64,000 nt of DNA from Tetrahymena thermophila SB210 (taxonomy: Eukaryota > Ciliophora > Oligohymenophorea > Hymenostomatida > Tetrahymenidae), in the NCBI RefSeq assembly GCF_000189635.1, contig NW_002476377.1, positions 186,001-250,000 of the forward strand. Direction: 5' to 3'. The position numbers were made by a program, and so were the translations under genes. This document shows, in pieces, positions 1 through 14,788 of this stretch; the first letter of the stretch is position 1; each line of letters opens with the position of its first letter. Below the pieces are notes generated by a model, which did no database searches, was not told the origin of the DNA, and saw only the letters and a program-made list of their open reading frames with translations.

Positions 1-249
1 ATAAAAAATATATTTTTATACGTTCTAAAATTTCAAGTATAAAAATAATAGGAAATCTTTAGATTATAAATATTGTTTTCAATTTTAATTTGAAAAAACA
101 ATATTAGCTCAAAATTAATAAGAAATAAAAATCTATATAATAAATCCTATAAAAAAAGAATTTAAAACAAAACAAAAATAAAATAGATAAAGTAATCATT
201 CAAAATTTTTATAAATCATTAAATTATGAGATAATAAATCATAATTGTT

Positions 250-890
250 TCATAAGTCATTTTTAGAGGCAAATTTTTTAAAAGAACTTATCTAGTTGTT
301 GAAGTTTTTATATTCTATTTTACAATTATCTTGATTGATAACTTATTTACAGATATAATAAAAAAATCATCAAATAAACATAAATAATTAGAAAAAATAT
401 TTCATTTGTTTCAAATTCTTACTAAAAAAGAAAAAAATTAGGTATTGCAAAAAAAATCTTACTATAAAGATATTAAATAAAAATGAGTTTTTTATTCCAA
501 GTTAAATTCAAAATATTAAAAATGATAAATTATCTTAAATTATGAAAATAAATTTTTTTATAAGTTTTCAAATAGTTAAATAATATTTTACAAATATCAA
601 AAGAATAATAAATCAATTTTTATAAATCAACCATTTAAATGAATTTATTTTGTAGTTGAAGGTTTTATTCTTTTTTTAATTATCTTTTATTTAAAAACAT
701 ATTTATTTGAATAATAAAAAATTAAAAAAGAAATTATTAGAAAAATTAATGCTTATAATATAAAATTCAATAACTAAATATAAAAAACATTTTTAATAAC
801 AATATAATACTTATTATAAAGATATTTAAATAAAACTAACTTTTCTACTGATATTTGAATAATAAAAATGATAAATAAACTTTAATTTTA
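250..890. repeat. Degenerate two-copy intergenic duplication, period about 355 bp
   Basis: Two blocks resemble each other. One begins near 298 (TTGAAGTTTTTATATTC, then ACAATTATCTTG) and its partner begins near 655 (TTGAAGGTTTTATTC, then TTAATTATCTTT). Further along, CTTACTATAAAGATATTAAA near 459 matches CTTATTATAAAGATATTTAA near 811 at the same offset. The similarity is interrupted by many substitutions and small indels. The rest of 1-1638 is A+T-rich sequence in which I see no gene. Confidence 0.45.
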
Positions 891-1638
891 AAAAAATTAA
901 TAACTTTGTAATTTATTTTCAAATTAAAATAAAAAGAATTTCATATTATTAAAAACCTAGATTATCATCCAATTATATTAATATTAAAAATATTTAAATT
1001 TAATTTAGTTGATAGATAATTAGAAAAGCTAATATTTAAATTAGAGATAGGAGTTGAAAGAAATCTATTTAAGAAATTTCATTTTTATCCATTTTGTCAA
1101 ACTGATACTTTAGATTTTTACTTCTAATCAATATAATTTAAAAATAATATTATATTGGCTTTTAATAAATAGAAATAAATTTAAATATCTTCTTCCTTTT
1201 ATATGAAATTTCTAGTAAAAATTAATTTAGAAGTTTAAAATTTAAATATTTTTTAATTAAATTTTTCTCTTTTTAAAAATTTATGATCATAAACATTAAA
1301 AAAAATGTTTTTTGGCATTCAATAAATAGAAATAATAATTTATAAATTCATTTTAAATTAAAAACTTTTGTTAATATTCAGATTTTGAAAATAAACAGTT
1401 TAAAATCATATATTAAAATATATCAAAGAGTAGTATGTATGTTAGAATGGGATATTATTTATTTTATATGATAATAAATATGATTTTATTTAATTAATTT
1501 TTAATAAAAAATGATTTATTTTATATAATATTTAATATGTTATTATAAATAATATGTAAAGAGAGTGAGTGATACTTACTTAAAATACTATGAAATTAGT
1601 TCTTTATTCTATTTTTGATTTTTTGATTTTATAATTCA

Positions 1639-3051
1639 TCAAAAACGTTTGTTTTCTCTTTTTTTTTATTAATTTTATTCTTCTACTTAATTTTATAATG
1701 GTTATTAATCAGGTCCTTATGCTTCAGTCCTTTTTAATTGCACAGTTAGAGGGAATAAAAGTAGAAAAGCAACTCCAAGACAAATAATTTAAATTATGTA
1801 AATTACTATTGCACGTTCTTCTGTTTCATTTATCATAATAGCAGAATAGACTTCACCAGAAATAAAACTCATTAATTATGCACTGCCTTATAATAAACCC
1901 CCTGATATGCTTGGGTCTGCTGGATAAGCTACTTCTGATGACAGATTAATGAAAAGAGGCATTGGGTGAAATGATAAAATTCCTATTAGAGCATATGGTA
2001 AAATAAGAAGAGTTTGGTTATTTACTGGCAAAACAGGAATTGCAACTCCAAATCCGATCATGCAAACAATACAACTAACCATTAAGTGCTTTTTATAATT
2101 AGGATTATTTCTAAACATCCTGCCTCCTCTCATCATACCAATAACACCTGCAATTATCACTATGTTATTACAATAAGTTGTAACTTCGGAGCCATAACCA
2201 TAAGGAGTTAAAATATAAGATAAAACTACATTAGCTCCTTAATTACATCCTTAAAACAAACCAAAAGACATAAATAGCAACAAGTAGTCCTTATTACTTA
2301 AAACTGATTTTACTTAAGGTAGAAAAGGTTATTTTTCCTTGGCTGCTTCTTTGCTAGGAGGAGTTGGAGGTTTATTTTAGAAAAGAATGCATCCAATTAA
2401 AGCTAAAGGAGTCCCAATATATGCTTCAATAGACATTATTTAATACAATTTATTTCTACCTTCTCTATAGCTATTTAATGCATCTTTATCTATGTCATAT
2501 CCATTCAACCATAATCCAGGGAGAATATTGGAGAGAATTAAACCCAAGAAGGAACCAAGCAGGCATAATAAAAATATTTTTTATCTTACTTCAACTCTAA
2601 ACCAAATAGAGGGAATACTGTTTATCATATTTTAGTTCATAGGTAGACCTATACCTAAAAGGATATGAGCTGCTAGGACACTGTAATAATTATTGTTAAT
2701 TAATAATCTTATCCATAAAGCTGCTATCATAATAGCGCATGATACCCAAATAGTAATGCGCATACCAATTTTTTGCATCATAAAGCTTGCAATGAAAGCC
2801 ATAGGTAAGTATAGTAAATTTGAAGCTAGAGTATTCATAGAAACTACTACGGGATTTATATCATATATCTTTGATACTTATGAATTAATAGGATTAAATG
2901 CACCTATAACTGTATTATATACTATGTTAATAATAAGAAAACCTCCAACCGTTGCCCATCTTGAGCCATATTCTTTATACTGCTAATCTTCGTTTTAATT
3001 CAAGTCAGCGCTCTAAGTTGAGCTATCATTTTTAACTTAATTATTTTTCAT
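1639..3051 (-). CDS. Major facilitator superfamily transporter, SLC49/FLVCR-like
   Basis: Single-exon gene of 470 residues under the ciliate code, from ATG at 3051 to TGA at 1639, with TAA/TAG read as Gln and no in-frame TGA. A hydrophilic, Gln/Asn-rich N-terminus is followed by about twelve hydrophobic stretches split by a charged central loop (KPPTPPSKEAAKEKQP). In the first half, the segment SNLLYLPMAFIASFMMQKIG followed by MR and an Ala-Leu-Trp motif closely matches the second and third helices of the FLVCR (SLC49) family, which move heme, choline or related small molecules across membranes; the substrate here cannot be told from sequence. The C-terminal tail is short, Gln-rich and basic. 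It stands alone, with no gene for 14 kb upstream, and a decayed relative lies at 4764-5030. Confidence 0.85.
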
Positions 3052-3661
3052 GTTTGTATTTTTAACAATTTTTGTCTCTTTTTTAATTACGATTAATTGT
3101 AATAAACTAAATAACACAAATTTAAGCAACAAATTTTGAAATAGATTGATATCAATTCATCTTATAATTCAGAAATAAATAGAAAATTTTTTATTTACAA
3201 ATTTTTTTCTGTTTGTGTAAAGCCATTATTGAATGTATTTTCCAATAAATTTAGATCATTAACCATGAATGATGTAAATATTATTTTTATTTTTAAAATT
3301 AAATCAAAATATAAAAATAGAAACAAAATATTTTATCTAAAATTTTTTAAAAAAATTTCAGTAAAGTAAATGCGAAAAATAAAATTATATCATCCCTAAT
3401 ATTATTTTCTTATTTATCAATTTTATAAATTTGTTATTTTACTTTACGTTTATGTAAATTTGATAATTTGAAATAGAAAGTGATTTATAATTAAAGCAGA
3501 AATAATCAGAAAAATAAGTGATTTACAAATTTTCATAAGAAGGTGTAAAGTCAAAAAATATATGAAAGCAAGCAATAATCTCCTAGAAATTAATGTGAAT
3601 AGAAATATCTTAATTAATTTAATTTTAAAATAAGCATTAAATTAAGTAAACTACATGTTCA

Positions 3662-4316
3662 GAAGATTTAGAAATAGTAGATCAGATGTAATCATTTTAA
3701 AATAGATATAATTTAATTATTTGTCTTTAAATTAAATATATGTAAGTAGTATTTCTACTTTATAAATATTAAATAGCTGAGTAAAAAAAAAAATAAGGGC
3801 ACTAATCATTTCTTTGTATAATATCAATCTAATTTAAAAAATTTTTAAATTAAATTAAATAAATTGTTGTTGTTGTTTTTAATTAATTTTTTTCCATTTT
3901 TATAGGAAGGCAACCAATGTTGCATTCAAGGATCAAAATATTTCTTAATTTATAAAGATTAAAAGAAAATTTAAGATAAAGTAAATTTAATTTTTAAAAT
4001 TTAGAAATAGTGGATAGTTAATATTTCAAATAAGTTTTACTTAACTATCCGTCTCTGCATATAATAAATTTAAATGATGCTTGTATTTAAAAAATATTAA
4101 TGAATTAATTAAAACAACTATTGCTAAATAATTTTTTTTATAGAAAAGTTATATAACTATTATAATTAGATCTTAATTAATAGTTTTAACTAAATATTAA
4201 TTCAAGTGTAAATATTTCAAAATAGGTTTTATCTAACAAAATCGTCTTAAAAAAAATAAAAGTAAGTAATGTTTATATTTTAAAAATATTAAATAGTTGA
4301 CTAAAAAAACAAAATC
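3662..4316. repeat. Three diverged copies of a roughly 100-bp intergenic unit
   Basis: Copies lie near 3692-3790, 4021-4110 and 4211-4315. The second and third share TATTTCAAATAAGTTTTA / TATTTCAAAATAGGTTTTA followed by a GTCT block, and the first and third share GTAAGTA(G/A)T...TAAATATTAAATAG(C/T)TGA(G/C)TAAAAAA. Sequence just before the first two copies also matches (ATTTAGAAATAGT). They are not precise repeats and carry no ORF; they look like old tandem duplications. The surrounding 3052-4763 holds no gene that I can see. Confidence 0.4.
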
Positions 4317-4763
4317 CTTTTAAAAGTAAATTAAATAGTAGGAGATAATGAAGAACAAATAATTAGATTAATATATATAAATATTATGTTCCAATTTTAT
4401 TCAATAGTTTAATTTTCTACTTGTAATTTCAACCTAATTTTTTAGCTATTTTAATTAAATTAATTATCGTTAACTAATTTTTTTTACTAGGTAATCATAT
4501 ATTTAACTATGTTATTTCTATATTATTCTTTCTTAAAGTTAAAAATTATGAAGTAAAAAAATAATTTTAAGCTCAAAAATATATTTTGAAAAGATCTTCA
4601 AAATGGATGATACAATAAATAAAATATCAAATTATTTAAAACATATTTAATAAAATATACCATCACATATAAATAACACTTTCTTATTTTTTTTTATCAT
4701 TACTATTTAAATCAACTTATTTTTTACAGAGTTTCCTTAAAATATTCTTATTTTCTTATTATT

Positions 4764-5030
4764 AATGTATCCAATGGTTTTCGTTCTTTTTAATAGGAAA
4801 TAAAGAATAAATAGCAATATTAACAAAAATTATCTAAATTATCCATACTATTTTTGCATACATGCTCCTTTGTTTAATTTTCAGAAAACATAAATAAATA
4901 ACACCAGATACAAAAATAACCAGTTTGAGATGTAATTGGAATCAAAGCTCCTCTTATACTAAATTATAAGCTAAATTTATAATAAGGAAAAATATTAATA
5001 ATTCCATCTAAAGCTAGCTATATTATTTTA
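4764..5030 (-). pseudogene. Decayed C-terminal fragment of an SLC49/FLVCR-like transporter
   Basis: Read on the minus strand, this stretch translates to a degraded version of the C-terminal third of the transporter at 1639-3051. The clearest block, VSGVIY...IVWIIQII...YSLFPIKK, lines up with ISGEVY...IVIYIIQII...LLLFPLTV of the intact gene; upstream pieces ALDGII and SIRGAL match ALIGIL and SISGGL. The two parts are in different frames, so there is at least one frameshift, and no start codon or N-terminal half was recognised nearby. It appears to be the remnant of a tandem paralogue. The match was seen by eye. Confidence 0.6.
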
Positions 5031-8000
5031 ATTATGAATCAATTTATTACTTATAATCAGGAATTTATTAACAAAATTGATTTTTTAATTTTAAATAAAT
5101 TAATATTATCATTGAACTTTATATTTGAATTATCGTTACTTCAAATAGAGTTATGTAAATAAAAAATATTCATTTATTTCTTCATTAAATTCTATATAAA
5201 ATAAATTTTTGGCATAAATAATTTACAAATTTTTGTTTTATTTAAGAAAAAGAAGTTAATTTATAAATAATATTGTTTTATGCAATAATTTTTAAATATT
5301 TTTTAGTGAAAAAACTAAATATGCAAAAATAATAATAAAAAGACTCTTAGGCTATTGAAAAAATTTATTTTTATCTTATTTAAAACTCATTAATCAAATT
5401 TAATAAATAATTTGAAAATAAAATTAATTTCCTTTTATTATTTTCATGATAACTTGTATAACATACCTTATCGATAATACTTATGCCAAAGTAATAATGA
5501 AAGAGATAAAATGAAAATTGATTAGAACTGAAGAATTTATAATATATTAAATTTATTGACTAGTATAAACACACACTTTTGTATTTTATAAATTATAATA
5601 TAGGTGGAAATAAATATAGTAATTTATAAATAAAATAGTTCTATAAAATTAATAATACTTACCTAATAATTATTAATGGATTACTATTTTTTTACATTAA
5701 ACATAAAAAAAAAAATAATAATAATATTAAAAACTAAATAAGAGTGGCAATCATATTTGAAAAATACACTTAGAAGGTTTGAAAATGTTTATTTAAATAA
5801 GGTTAAGTATCTACTTAATTAATTTGTTTTTATTTTGAGCTAAAAAATATAATATCAAAAAAAAAAATAATGGAATAATGGTGATAATTTAAATTCCTGT
5901 TATCTTTTATTAATTTGGAATTTTATAAGAAAAATGAATTAATATTTTCTATTATTATTTTTCTTAAAATTTTAATGAATTAGAACATAAATTATGTTTA
6001 AAAAATATTTAGCGTCTCCATTTATATTTAGTATGAATTTTGAGCATTTAGTAATATAAGAATATTTATTTATTATAATTAATTAATTATTTAATTTAAT
6101 GATATTTTTGTAATAGTTAATTAATTATTTTAATCTTGATATGTAAGAATTTTATTTAATATTAAATATTTAAATTAATTTTATTTTTAATCATTTTTAC
6201 ACTAATTTAATTCCTAAATATCATTTTTTTTAAATGATTTTTATATAAATTCACTATTGTTGTTTGGGTTGATATATCAGTCCTTTTAATTTAAAGTCGA
6301 ATGTAAATTAAATTAATATAATTAAAGTATACAAGTTTGCAAATAGAATATTATTAGATAAAATTTTTAATGAAATATTATTTATTTCTATCTGTAAATT
6401 GATTTCATTGATTAATTTTTATATGAATTAAAATATCTAAATTTTGTTAAATTTAAAATAATTTCATTTTTCATCATTTTTGCTTTATGTTATTTAAAAA
6501 ATTTTTTGGCTTTAAAAAATCTTAAAATTGTTTTTTTTTCTAATTTGATGAAGGATATTACTCAAAGTTAAAATTTTTATTCAGTAGAAAGAAAGGTAAG
6601 CTTTATTTTAGTAGAACTATAAAATATTACTAGATTTAGATTGTAGAAATAATAAGCTAAGAATTTGATCAAGACTAAAATTAGATTTAATTATCATTCT
6701 ATTAATAAACCAATTTAAATATTAATTTTAATATCAAATACTAGCTAAAATAATTAAAATTAAATTGATGCAGCTTAATAAAAATTAAAAAAATTTTATG
6801 CAATTTTATCTTTTAATTTAAAATTTTTTTAAAAAACTAAAAATATAAAAACATTTCATTTTTTATGTAGAGATTTTAAAAATTTCATTCAATTTTGATT
6901 ACAGAAATTATATTTAGTTATTAAATCATTATAAATTGTATTTTATGAAGAAATACTATTTTTTTGAATTTTCAAAATCATTAATTACTTATTACAGAGT
7001 AAAGCTTATAGCTCTTAAATTGAATTAAGTAGATTAATTTTATTTTATAATAAATTAGTAATCTAATAAAATTTATTGAATCACTATTATTACCTTATAA
7101 AATTAGATTCTTAATTAAATAAATCAATTTTTGATAATAGGAAATGTTGTAAATAAAATCTCTATTTATATCTTTATATAAAAATAGTATTTAAGTAACC
7201 TTTGTAATTAAAATATATTTTAAAATTATACCATTTTAAAATATTGCTAAAGAAATAAATAAACAAATCTCAATTCATTAAAATTCATTCTAACTCTATT
7301 ATTAAATAAAAATATTTTGTAATTAATTGTTGGGATTAAGGCAAATTTAAAAAAGTAATGCATTGATGATATTGATGTTTAATAGCACCAAAGTATAAAC
7401 GGATACTATTTGTTCATTATGAAAAAATCTTGATTAACCACATTCGTTTGAAGTCTATTAGACTTCATTTTTATATATAAAAATAATCTTTTAATTTACA
7501 TAAGTTGAAAATGTTAATGCTTGTTAAATACATTTATATGTTGATTTGATTTACCTTAGTTACTTATGGTTATCAATTAATTGCATATATTATTATTATT
7601 CTTGACAATAATTAATTGGTATATTTCTAACTTTAGCTATTGCCTTATTAAAAACTTGCTCAGTAATAATAAAATTCCTCTTAAATTTATGAATTAAATT
7701 CAAGCTGTTGTTAAAATTAAATAGCTAGGCGATCAAGAAATTCTACTGCCAAAACGCGATTAAATAATTGCTTCTGTTAGGAGCCAGCGGTGTTAGTAAA
7801 TTCCTTGAATAAAATAAAATGAATATTTCGCAATAAAATACTCATCCAATCTTTGGAAATATGAAAAAATAGGAGAAACAAATATGAAGGCGTTTTAATA
7901 AAGTGACCTGAAATGATAGTTATTAAAGTTATTAATATTTTTGCCTAACGATGAAGGCTTTTAAATATGAATAATTAAGTACAATTAATAAAACATCAAA

Positions 8001-9999
8001 TCGTTTTAAAGAGAGAATTCAAAAAGATAGTTAAAGTGATGGTAAAACGATATAAAGATAAAAGCTATAATCGTTGACTGAATTATATTATAATTAAAAA
8101 ATTGATTATAATAAATAGATGATTCTTATAAACACCGAATTAATTTTTATTAAATTTTCTTTTTTTTTTGTTATTTGTAAACCAATGTATTTTTTTTTTC
8201 TTGTTATTTAGCTGTCACTAAATATTTAAAGGTTTTTATTGATTTTTATTTTAATGCTTATAATAATTTCATCTCTTGTGACTTTTCCATTTATTTTCAT
8301 TCTTTTATTATATATTGAATGATTTATTTATTTATTGATTAATTGCAGTTTAAAGTAAAACACACTTTGATTTCTTTTAATGTTTGTTTGTGATTTCGAA
8401 AGGAAAACAATCAGTTTTATGTTCAAAGTTTTATAAAAAAAATGCATTAAAAATAGCATTTACTAAGAGGAAAATTTTATTTATTAAACTGGTCTATGTA
8501 TGATACTGAATTAAAAGTTTGCATTAACAGTTTATATATTTCCTTCTTGTTAATATAAATTTTTCTATCTGATTAGTAAGTAAAAATTTCAAATAAAGGT
8601 ATTGCTGATACTATAACCAACAAAATAGAAATAGAAAAAATATATTTAATATGTTAGAGGTATGAAATAATAAGAACTTTAAGAATAAACAATTATTAAA
8701 GGGTGTTAAATTCTACCTTTCATATGTTAAAAAAATATGTTTTTTCCATTTTTATCATGTTGCTCCAACAAAATAATTCTCATTTTTAAGAAATGTCTTT
8801 AAGCCAAAAAATAAGGCTGAACCTCAATTCAATTCAAATATTATTAAATAACTATTTTAGTGAATAATGATGATGAGGTGATAAGATTAATCTTTTAAGT
8901 GAAATTACAAAGAATTATAGAATGCTTGCTTTTTGTTAAATAAGATAACAAAAATATTAAAAAAAAGCTTGTCATTTTACGCAGGCAAGCCATTTCAAAT
9001 AACTAAATAAAACTAATTTTTTAAAATATAAATTTAAAATTCTTGATGGAGAGGGATGATTTTTTTCAATATCAAAGTGATTTTTTTTTTGAATAGTACA
9101 ATCAAAAATATTTCGCAAGTTAAGTTAATTTTAATTTTGACAATGAATGTTACCATTAGCAAGCAGCTAATTCCTAAGCATTTGATAATAGAAGTTAGGA
9201 AAATAACAGGAATAATAATATTAAAAGTTATTAATTGCAAAAACTTTTTAGAGGCTTGTTTTTTTTTTGTTTGTTTTTATTTGATTTTTCAAAGAGGGAG
9301 GACTCATCTATCATAAAGCAAATAAATAAATTAATTAATTTTTGATTACTTAGTAAAGAGGAAAAAATCAACCTTGCGAGTTTTTGAGTGGGGAGAAAAA
9401 ATAAATTAAAAAATATCAATGTTATGTTATTTATATACATGAAAAAGAAACAAAAACTATTGGGAACAAAAAATTGTATAGCAAGAAATTAAAATACCTC
9501 AAGCTAAGCTAAGCGAAGGAAAGAAGAAAAATTGAATGAAATGAATGTATTTTTTTTACTTCAAATATTACTATTTATATTTTTATTAATAATACAAAGG
9601 GCAAATCATTTAAGTAATAAATAAAATTGAATATAATCCCATTTAATTAAATTCCAACTGGGCAATCAAAAAGTTAGCCTATAATATAAAAGTTTAATAA
9701 TCCTATCAAGCTAAATAAATGTTATAAAGGCTGATTGAAAATATTCTATAAGTAATTTTTAGGATCTAAACTGTCTATAATGGTATTTAAGTGCAGGGTT
9801 AAGACTGTTCTGAAATTATCTATTCCATTTACGCAAATATATTTTTCACTATATGTATCAATAATAGTTATGATCAGAAAAAAATAAAAGAAATTATTAT
9901 AATTATTTAGGATAGAGATCGATTATTTATTAATTAATTTGTTTCTTTCTTTGTTTGTCAAGTGATATAGTGCAAAGAAACTAACATATAATTAATTAA
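5031..9999. other. Gene-free A+T-rich DNA
   Basis: No open frame here has the composition of a ciliate protein; the open stretches near 9.0-9.4 kb exist on both strands at once and encode only Ile/Leu/Lys/Phe-rich low-complexity sequence. A perfect small hairpin (9-bp arms, 1-nt centre) sits at 7449-7467. Around 7.7-8.1 kb the base composition is slightly more mixed and an inverted repeat (ATCGTTTTA at 8000, TAAAACGAT at 8043) is present, but I cannot assign an RNA or protein to it. Confidence 0.5.
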
Positions 10000-12900
10000 A
10001 AAGAGATTCTATTTAGAATCTCCCTGAACATGTGTGTTGCTGCAATTTTTACAAATTCTTCTTGTCTATTGCTTTTGATTAAAATCTTGCATTTTAATTC
10101 CTTTTTTGATTTTAATTACAATATCTGATAAAAGCTGGGGTAGGTGGTGGGGGCGATTTGCTTTGTCGCAAGTAATTAATTATTGTTTTTATTGTTGCTT
10201 TTATTTAAATTATAATAATTTAAAATTAACATTGAAAAAGCAAAGGCAGAGTCAAAAAATAGATTAGCTTAGCCTAATCCCCACCCCTAACATCCTATCT
10301 AATTAAGGGCAATTTAAAAATGTGGGAAGATAAAAAATCAAAAAAATATAATTAATTAAAAAAAAAAAGAAAAGTAAAGCAATAAAGAAAGAGCTTCATC
10401 TAAAATTAACTTGAAGAATTTCTATTACTTTATAAACTAAGTAAGTTTTTGTTTTGTGACAATTCTCTTTGCAATATATAAAGCATCTTTCGATTCAATC
10501 TTGATGAGAAACTATCTTGAACCTCCTTGATTCAATTCGAAGAAAGTTCACACACACAAAACGATCAATGAAGAAAAATTTTAAAAATACTTATTTAAGA
10601 AAGAAAGAAATAAGAAAAAATGCTAAGAAAAAAAGACAAAGTAGCAAAATCATATCTAAAATTTGAAAAAATGTCAATAAATTAATAATAATTAAAAGTT
10701 CGCTCTTTTGAAGATGAAGAATAAAGATTTTCTCATACTTTTACCTTTGAACTATTTTCGTCCGTATCAGTTTCTACTTATATGAAGAAAAAAGTTTAAT
10801 TAGAATATCAATCAATCAATCAATCTATCTATCTCTGGACGTCATTCAATTTTTGAGACTCTATACTTTTGATTCGGCTGAATGAAATAGATGACTTAAC
10901 TCTAACAAATTAAATAAGATGAAAGTAAAATTATAAATTTGTCTGCCCCTTGTTCTGTTTAAGATTAAAAGCGGCTTCTCATATTATCGTGCATGAAGTA
11001 ACTGACTGCTAAATGACGACTCACTCGCTAACTGACAAGATTTCTTTGACCTAACGAATGACAGTGACGTGAATCTAAGAGCATGAATCAATCTTACTCA
11101 GGTTGCTTGGCTTACTTAGATGAATGGCATTTGATCACTTTAGGAAGAAATTTTCAGGAGAACTCAAAAAGAAAATAAAGAAAAGAGAACAAATAACAAG
11201 AACGAAACAGCAAGTGAAGATAAAATATGACAATGAGTAAAATTTTTTGCTTCTTTAGCTCACCTATAAAAAAGAAAAAAAAACCGAAATCAATCATGCG
11301 CCGCCATCACACTTTTGAAAGACAAAGGTTCAGCTTAAAATAGAGATAAGTCAAAGGAAATTCTAGTTCTATTCAAGCCAGAAGATGAAGAAAAGAAGAG
11401 TCATTCATTGTAGTCCAATTTCTCGCAAATACACTTCAAAAAATGAAGATACAACAACAACAAGACAATCAGTGTAAGATTTATTCTTCGGATTGATCTG
11501 TAAATAAATAAAAAGGAAAAAAAATTCACACACTCAAGAGACCGAGAGAAGAAGTTGAAGATTTTTATTTTTTTTAATTTTTTTCATCTCATTTCTTTCC
11601 GGCTCATTATTGGTTCTGTAGCACAATTTTCCATTCACAATTTGCCCATCATCCACCGCATTCATAGGAAAATGCGCGTTTGTTGCTCCGAAATATTGTA
11701 AATTTCTCTCTCTCTTGCATATTTGTTGCGTAAAAGAGATAGAAGAAGAATGAAACAAAGAGTCCATCATCATCGGTCACATCACATGATAAAAGAAGGA
11801 TCTCTAAAGCTTTGCATGTTTGTCCATGATTTTATGTAACACTTAGAGAGTAGAAAGAGTAGTGGTTGCTAGCGAAGAAAGAAGGCATGAGAAAATTCGA
11901 TGAGAGATGACGTATATGTTTTACTTTGTAATAAAATAGAATTCCTTTGTTAGTTAAGTAAACAGGTCAGTTTCTGGGATATTTTAAGTCCTCTGTTGTC
12001 TGTGTCTATCTGTCTATGTGTCTTTATGAAGTATATGCTTTTTCTGAAGGGAGGGATATGTCTTTATTCCTTTACTTTGTTTTTGAGGTCGTAATATTGT
12101 AAGATGAACACAAGCAAGCAAGCAAACAATGAAACAAATTTAACATAGAACTTTAAATAAATGAATCACTAACTAAATTTAAATAACAATGTAAGTTTGA
12201 TAAAAAATAATTATTGCCTCTATTATTTCATAGGCTCATTAAATTTTGAAGAAAAATGATTCGAAACAATAAGCAAACATACAAATTAAAAAACTACACG
12301 CCTACACTTTTGAAGATTTTTAGATAGCTTTTCGATTGTATTTTAGTCCCTCATAAACAATTTGTAAAAGAATCTAAATAAATAAATAAGTAAATTTTGC
12401 CTAATTTAAAAACAATAATTTTGTTACTTTAAAAGCTGCCTTGATTATTTTGAGACTTTTCTATGTTGACATTAATTAATTAATTAATTCTTTCTTTGCA
12501 TGTCTCGATATGTCTGGGTTCTATTTATTAAAAAAAACTATAGATTTTTTGCAGCAATTTTACAAAACATGAATGACGATTTTTGGCATTGAAGATTTCT
12601 ATGAATTTATTAAGATAATTAAGAAGAATTTTATACCTAAACGCTATGATTTTTAGAAGTAAATTTGTAAATTTCATAAATGAGGGTTTAATTTAACAAT
12701 AGGCGCTTGAAAATACATACAAAAAACACAATCAATTAAACAAATAAACAAATTATATGACTTTCACACTTTTTAAATACGACACTCTGCACTAGAATCA
12801 ATAGATAGCTTTTTCTTGTACAAATAAACAAATAAACATACCATGCCAATCAACCATTTTAGTAGTTAAGTTTTGATTTTTCTTTACATGATTACTTTAT

Positions 12901-14756
12901 ATCTCTTTATCTATCTTTACAATTACTTGCTTGATCTTTTTGAATCAAATATTGGATCTCTCTCTTTCGCAATTTTCTCATCCTTGCTTTACTTGCCTTA
13001 GCTCACCTCTTCTTCGGCAGCACAAGTTCTGATTAAAAGAATTCCTCAATAAGCATGCTAACTTGGAAGGTGAATATATATAAAATATAATTTATATATA
13101 TAAAAATATCTTTCTTTTCCCACTCTTTTTCCTATTCTCTCATAATAAATCAGAAGCTCTTTCTGATCATTGTGCAAAATGTTTCTGTTCTTTAACAAAA
13201 ACGAAGCACAATCAATAAAAATATTTTCTACTGCTGCAGAAATATAATAGTAGCCCTGAATCATATATCTTATCTTGATATTATCAGAGTGAAAAAAATA
13301 TTGAGCAGATTCTTCTTCCCTAATATTAAGAGCAAAATGGCTCAATAATTAATTAATGAATTTTACCCAAAATTTCCTTTTACAATAAAAAGCGCATGGA
13401 AGTCCATAATAATTTTATGAGTCTTTGCATCATGCGTGTAATAAGGAGAGAAAATGAGGGTAATAATAACATTATTAATTAATTTATTAAAAATTGCAGC
13501 CTGATTTTTGAGAGAAATCGATGAATTTACATTACGTTGAAGACTTGAATGATCTCAACCATATTATAAAGGGCTATATTAAAATATATTAATTATATAA
13601 TATATATAATATATAAAGAAATAGATTTTTCAAATTAATCCTAATAATACTTAATAAATAAAATAGCTCACCACCAACTACGCACATCATCATCATCATG
13701 TCTTGCCCACGCAAGCTCATAAGCCCTGTATTCAAATTTAGTTGAATAAGCGACTCTTCAATCAAAATGCATCGATTCTTCAAACAAACACAAAACAATC
13801 ACAGTTAAGATTTTTCCTTAATTTAACTATAAATTTAAAAGAGTATATAATATTATAATATAATATATATATATTTATATAAAAAACAATCCCCACCACC
13901 TGAGAAAAGAAAGCATATATTTTCTTTCTTTTTCTCAATTCTTCTTCCTCAATGGCCCCCGGAAGTTCATTCCAAGCCTTCTACTCCTCCTCTCTCCATG
14001 TGGATAGAGAGAGTTTAAGTGGTTTCTCCATTCTTTTCTTTTCCTTTATGTAGAACCACTTTAGTTAGTTAGTTAATATAAAAAACCCCCCTCAAAATAA
14101 GCAAAAATATGATGGATTTAATATTGGTGTAGCTGTATATAAAAGCTTATTGAACCAACACCATCATTTATTTATTCATTTATATATTAATTAATTAATT
14201 CTCTCTCTTTTTATATTCTTCTCTTTCCTCTTTCTTTTTCCCTTTTCTTAATAAACTTTGATGCTCGCTTATGCATCTTAATAGTAACCATTTATTACTT
14301 GATTCATTCATTTATGAGCCTTTCATTAAAAAATCCCCCGTAATCTTTGCAAGGAGATGTGTTCCACTTCTCTCTCTCATCCACATTGCACAAATAATTC
14401 TTAATTCTTACTTAAATACTTTCATTTTAGTTTCATCACAATCTTTGACTTTCCGTCTAAATTTGTTGATGTGTTTTATCAAAAAAAATCTTATACATAA
14501 ACAGAACGAACACGTAAACATAAACGAACTTTTCAATGTGTAGTCGTATTGCATACTGTTTTCATGTGTTTCATGTGGATTCTTAATAGTATCTCTTAGT
14601 GTGGTAGAAAATCTATTATTCGATTATGTATCGTAATGAAGTAGTAATAATAAGTGAAGTATTGTGTTTATTCTACTAAAACATTAATAATATATAAATG
14701 GATCACATGGGTGCGAAGATATCAGACAGATAAGATCAGATCAGATGCAGCAGAAA

Positions 14757-14788
<32 letters not shown>

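Noticed and set aside
7741-8090. GAGCCAGCGGTGTTAG and nearby mixed-composition sequence, considered as an rRNA-derived fragment
   Set aside because: Similarity to the small-subunit rRNA 530 loop is only a few bases and no second conserved block follows.
9034-9440. Overlapping ORFs on both strands at 9.0-9.4 kb
   Set aside because: Composition is Ile/Leu/Lys/Phe low complexity on both strands, as expected from translated A+T-rich spacer.
11534-11773. 79-residue minus-strand ORF in the G+C-raised block
   Set aside because: No continuation past TGA in any splice arrangement I tried and no recognisable motif; the flanks are not coding.
13012-13045. CTTCGGCAGCACA at 13012 followed by AAGCATG, resembling U6 snRNA
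   Set aside because: The match is only 13 nt; the invariant ACAGAGA and AGCATGGCCCCTG core of U6 is missing.
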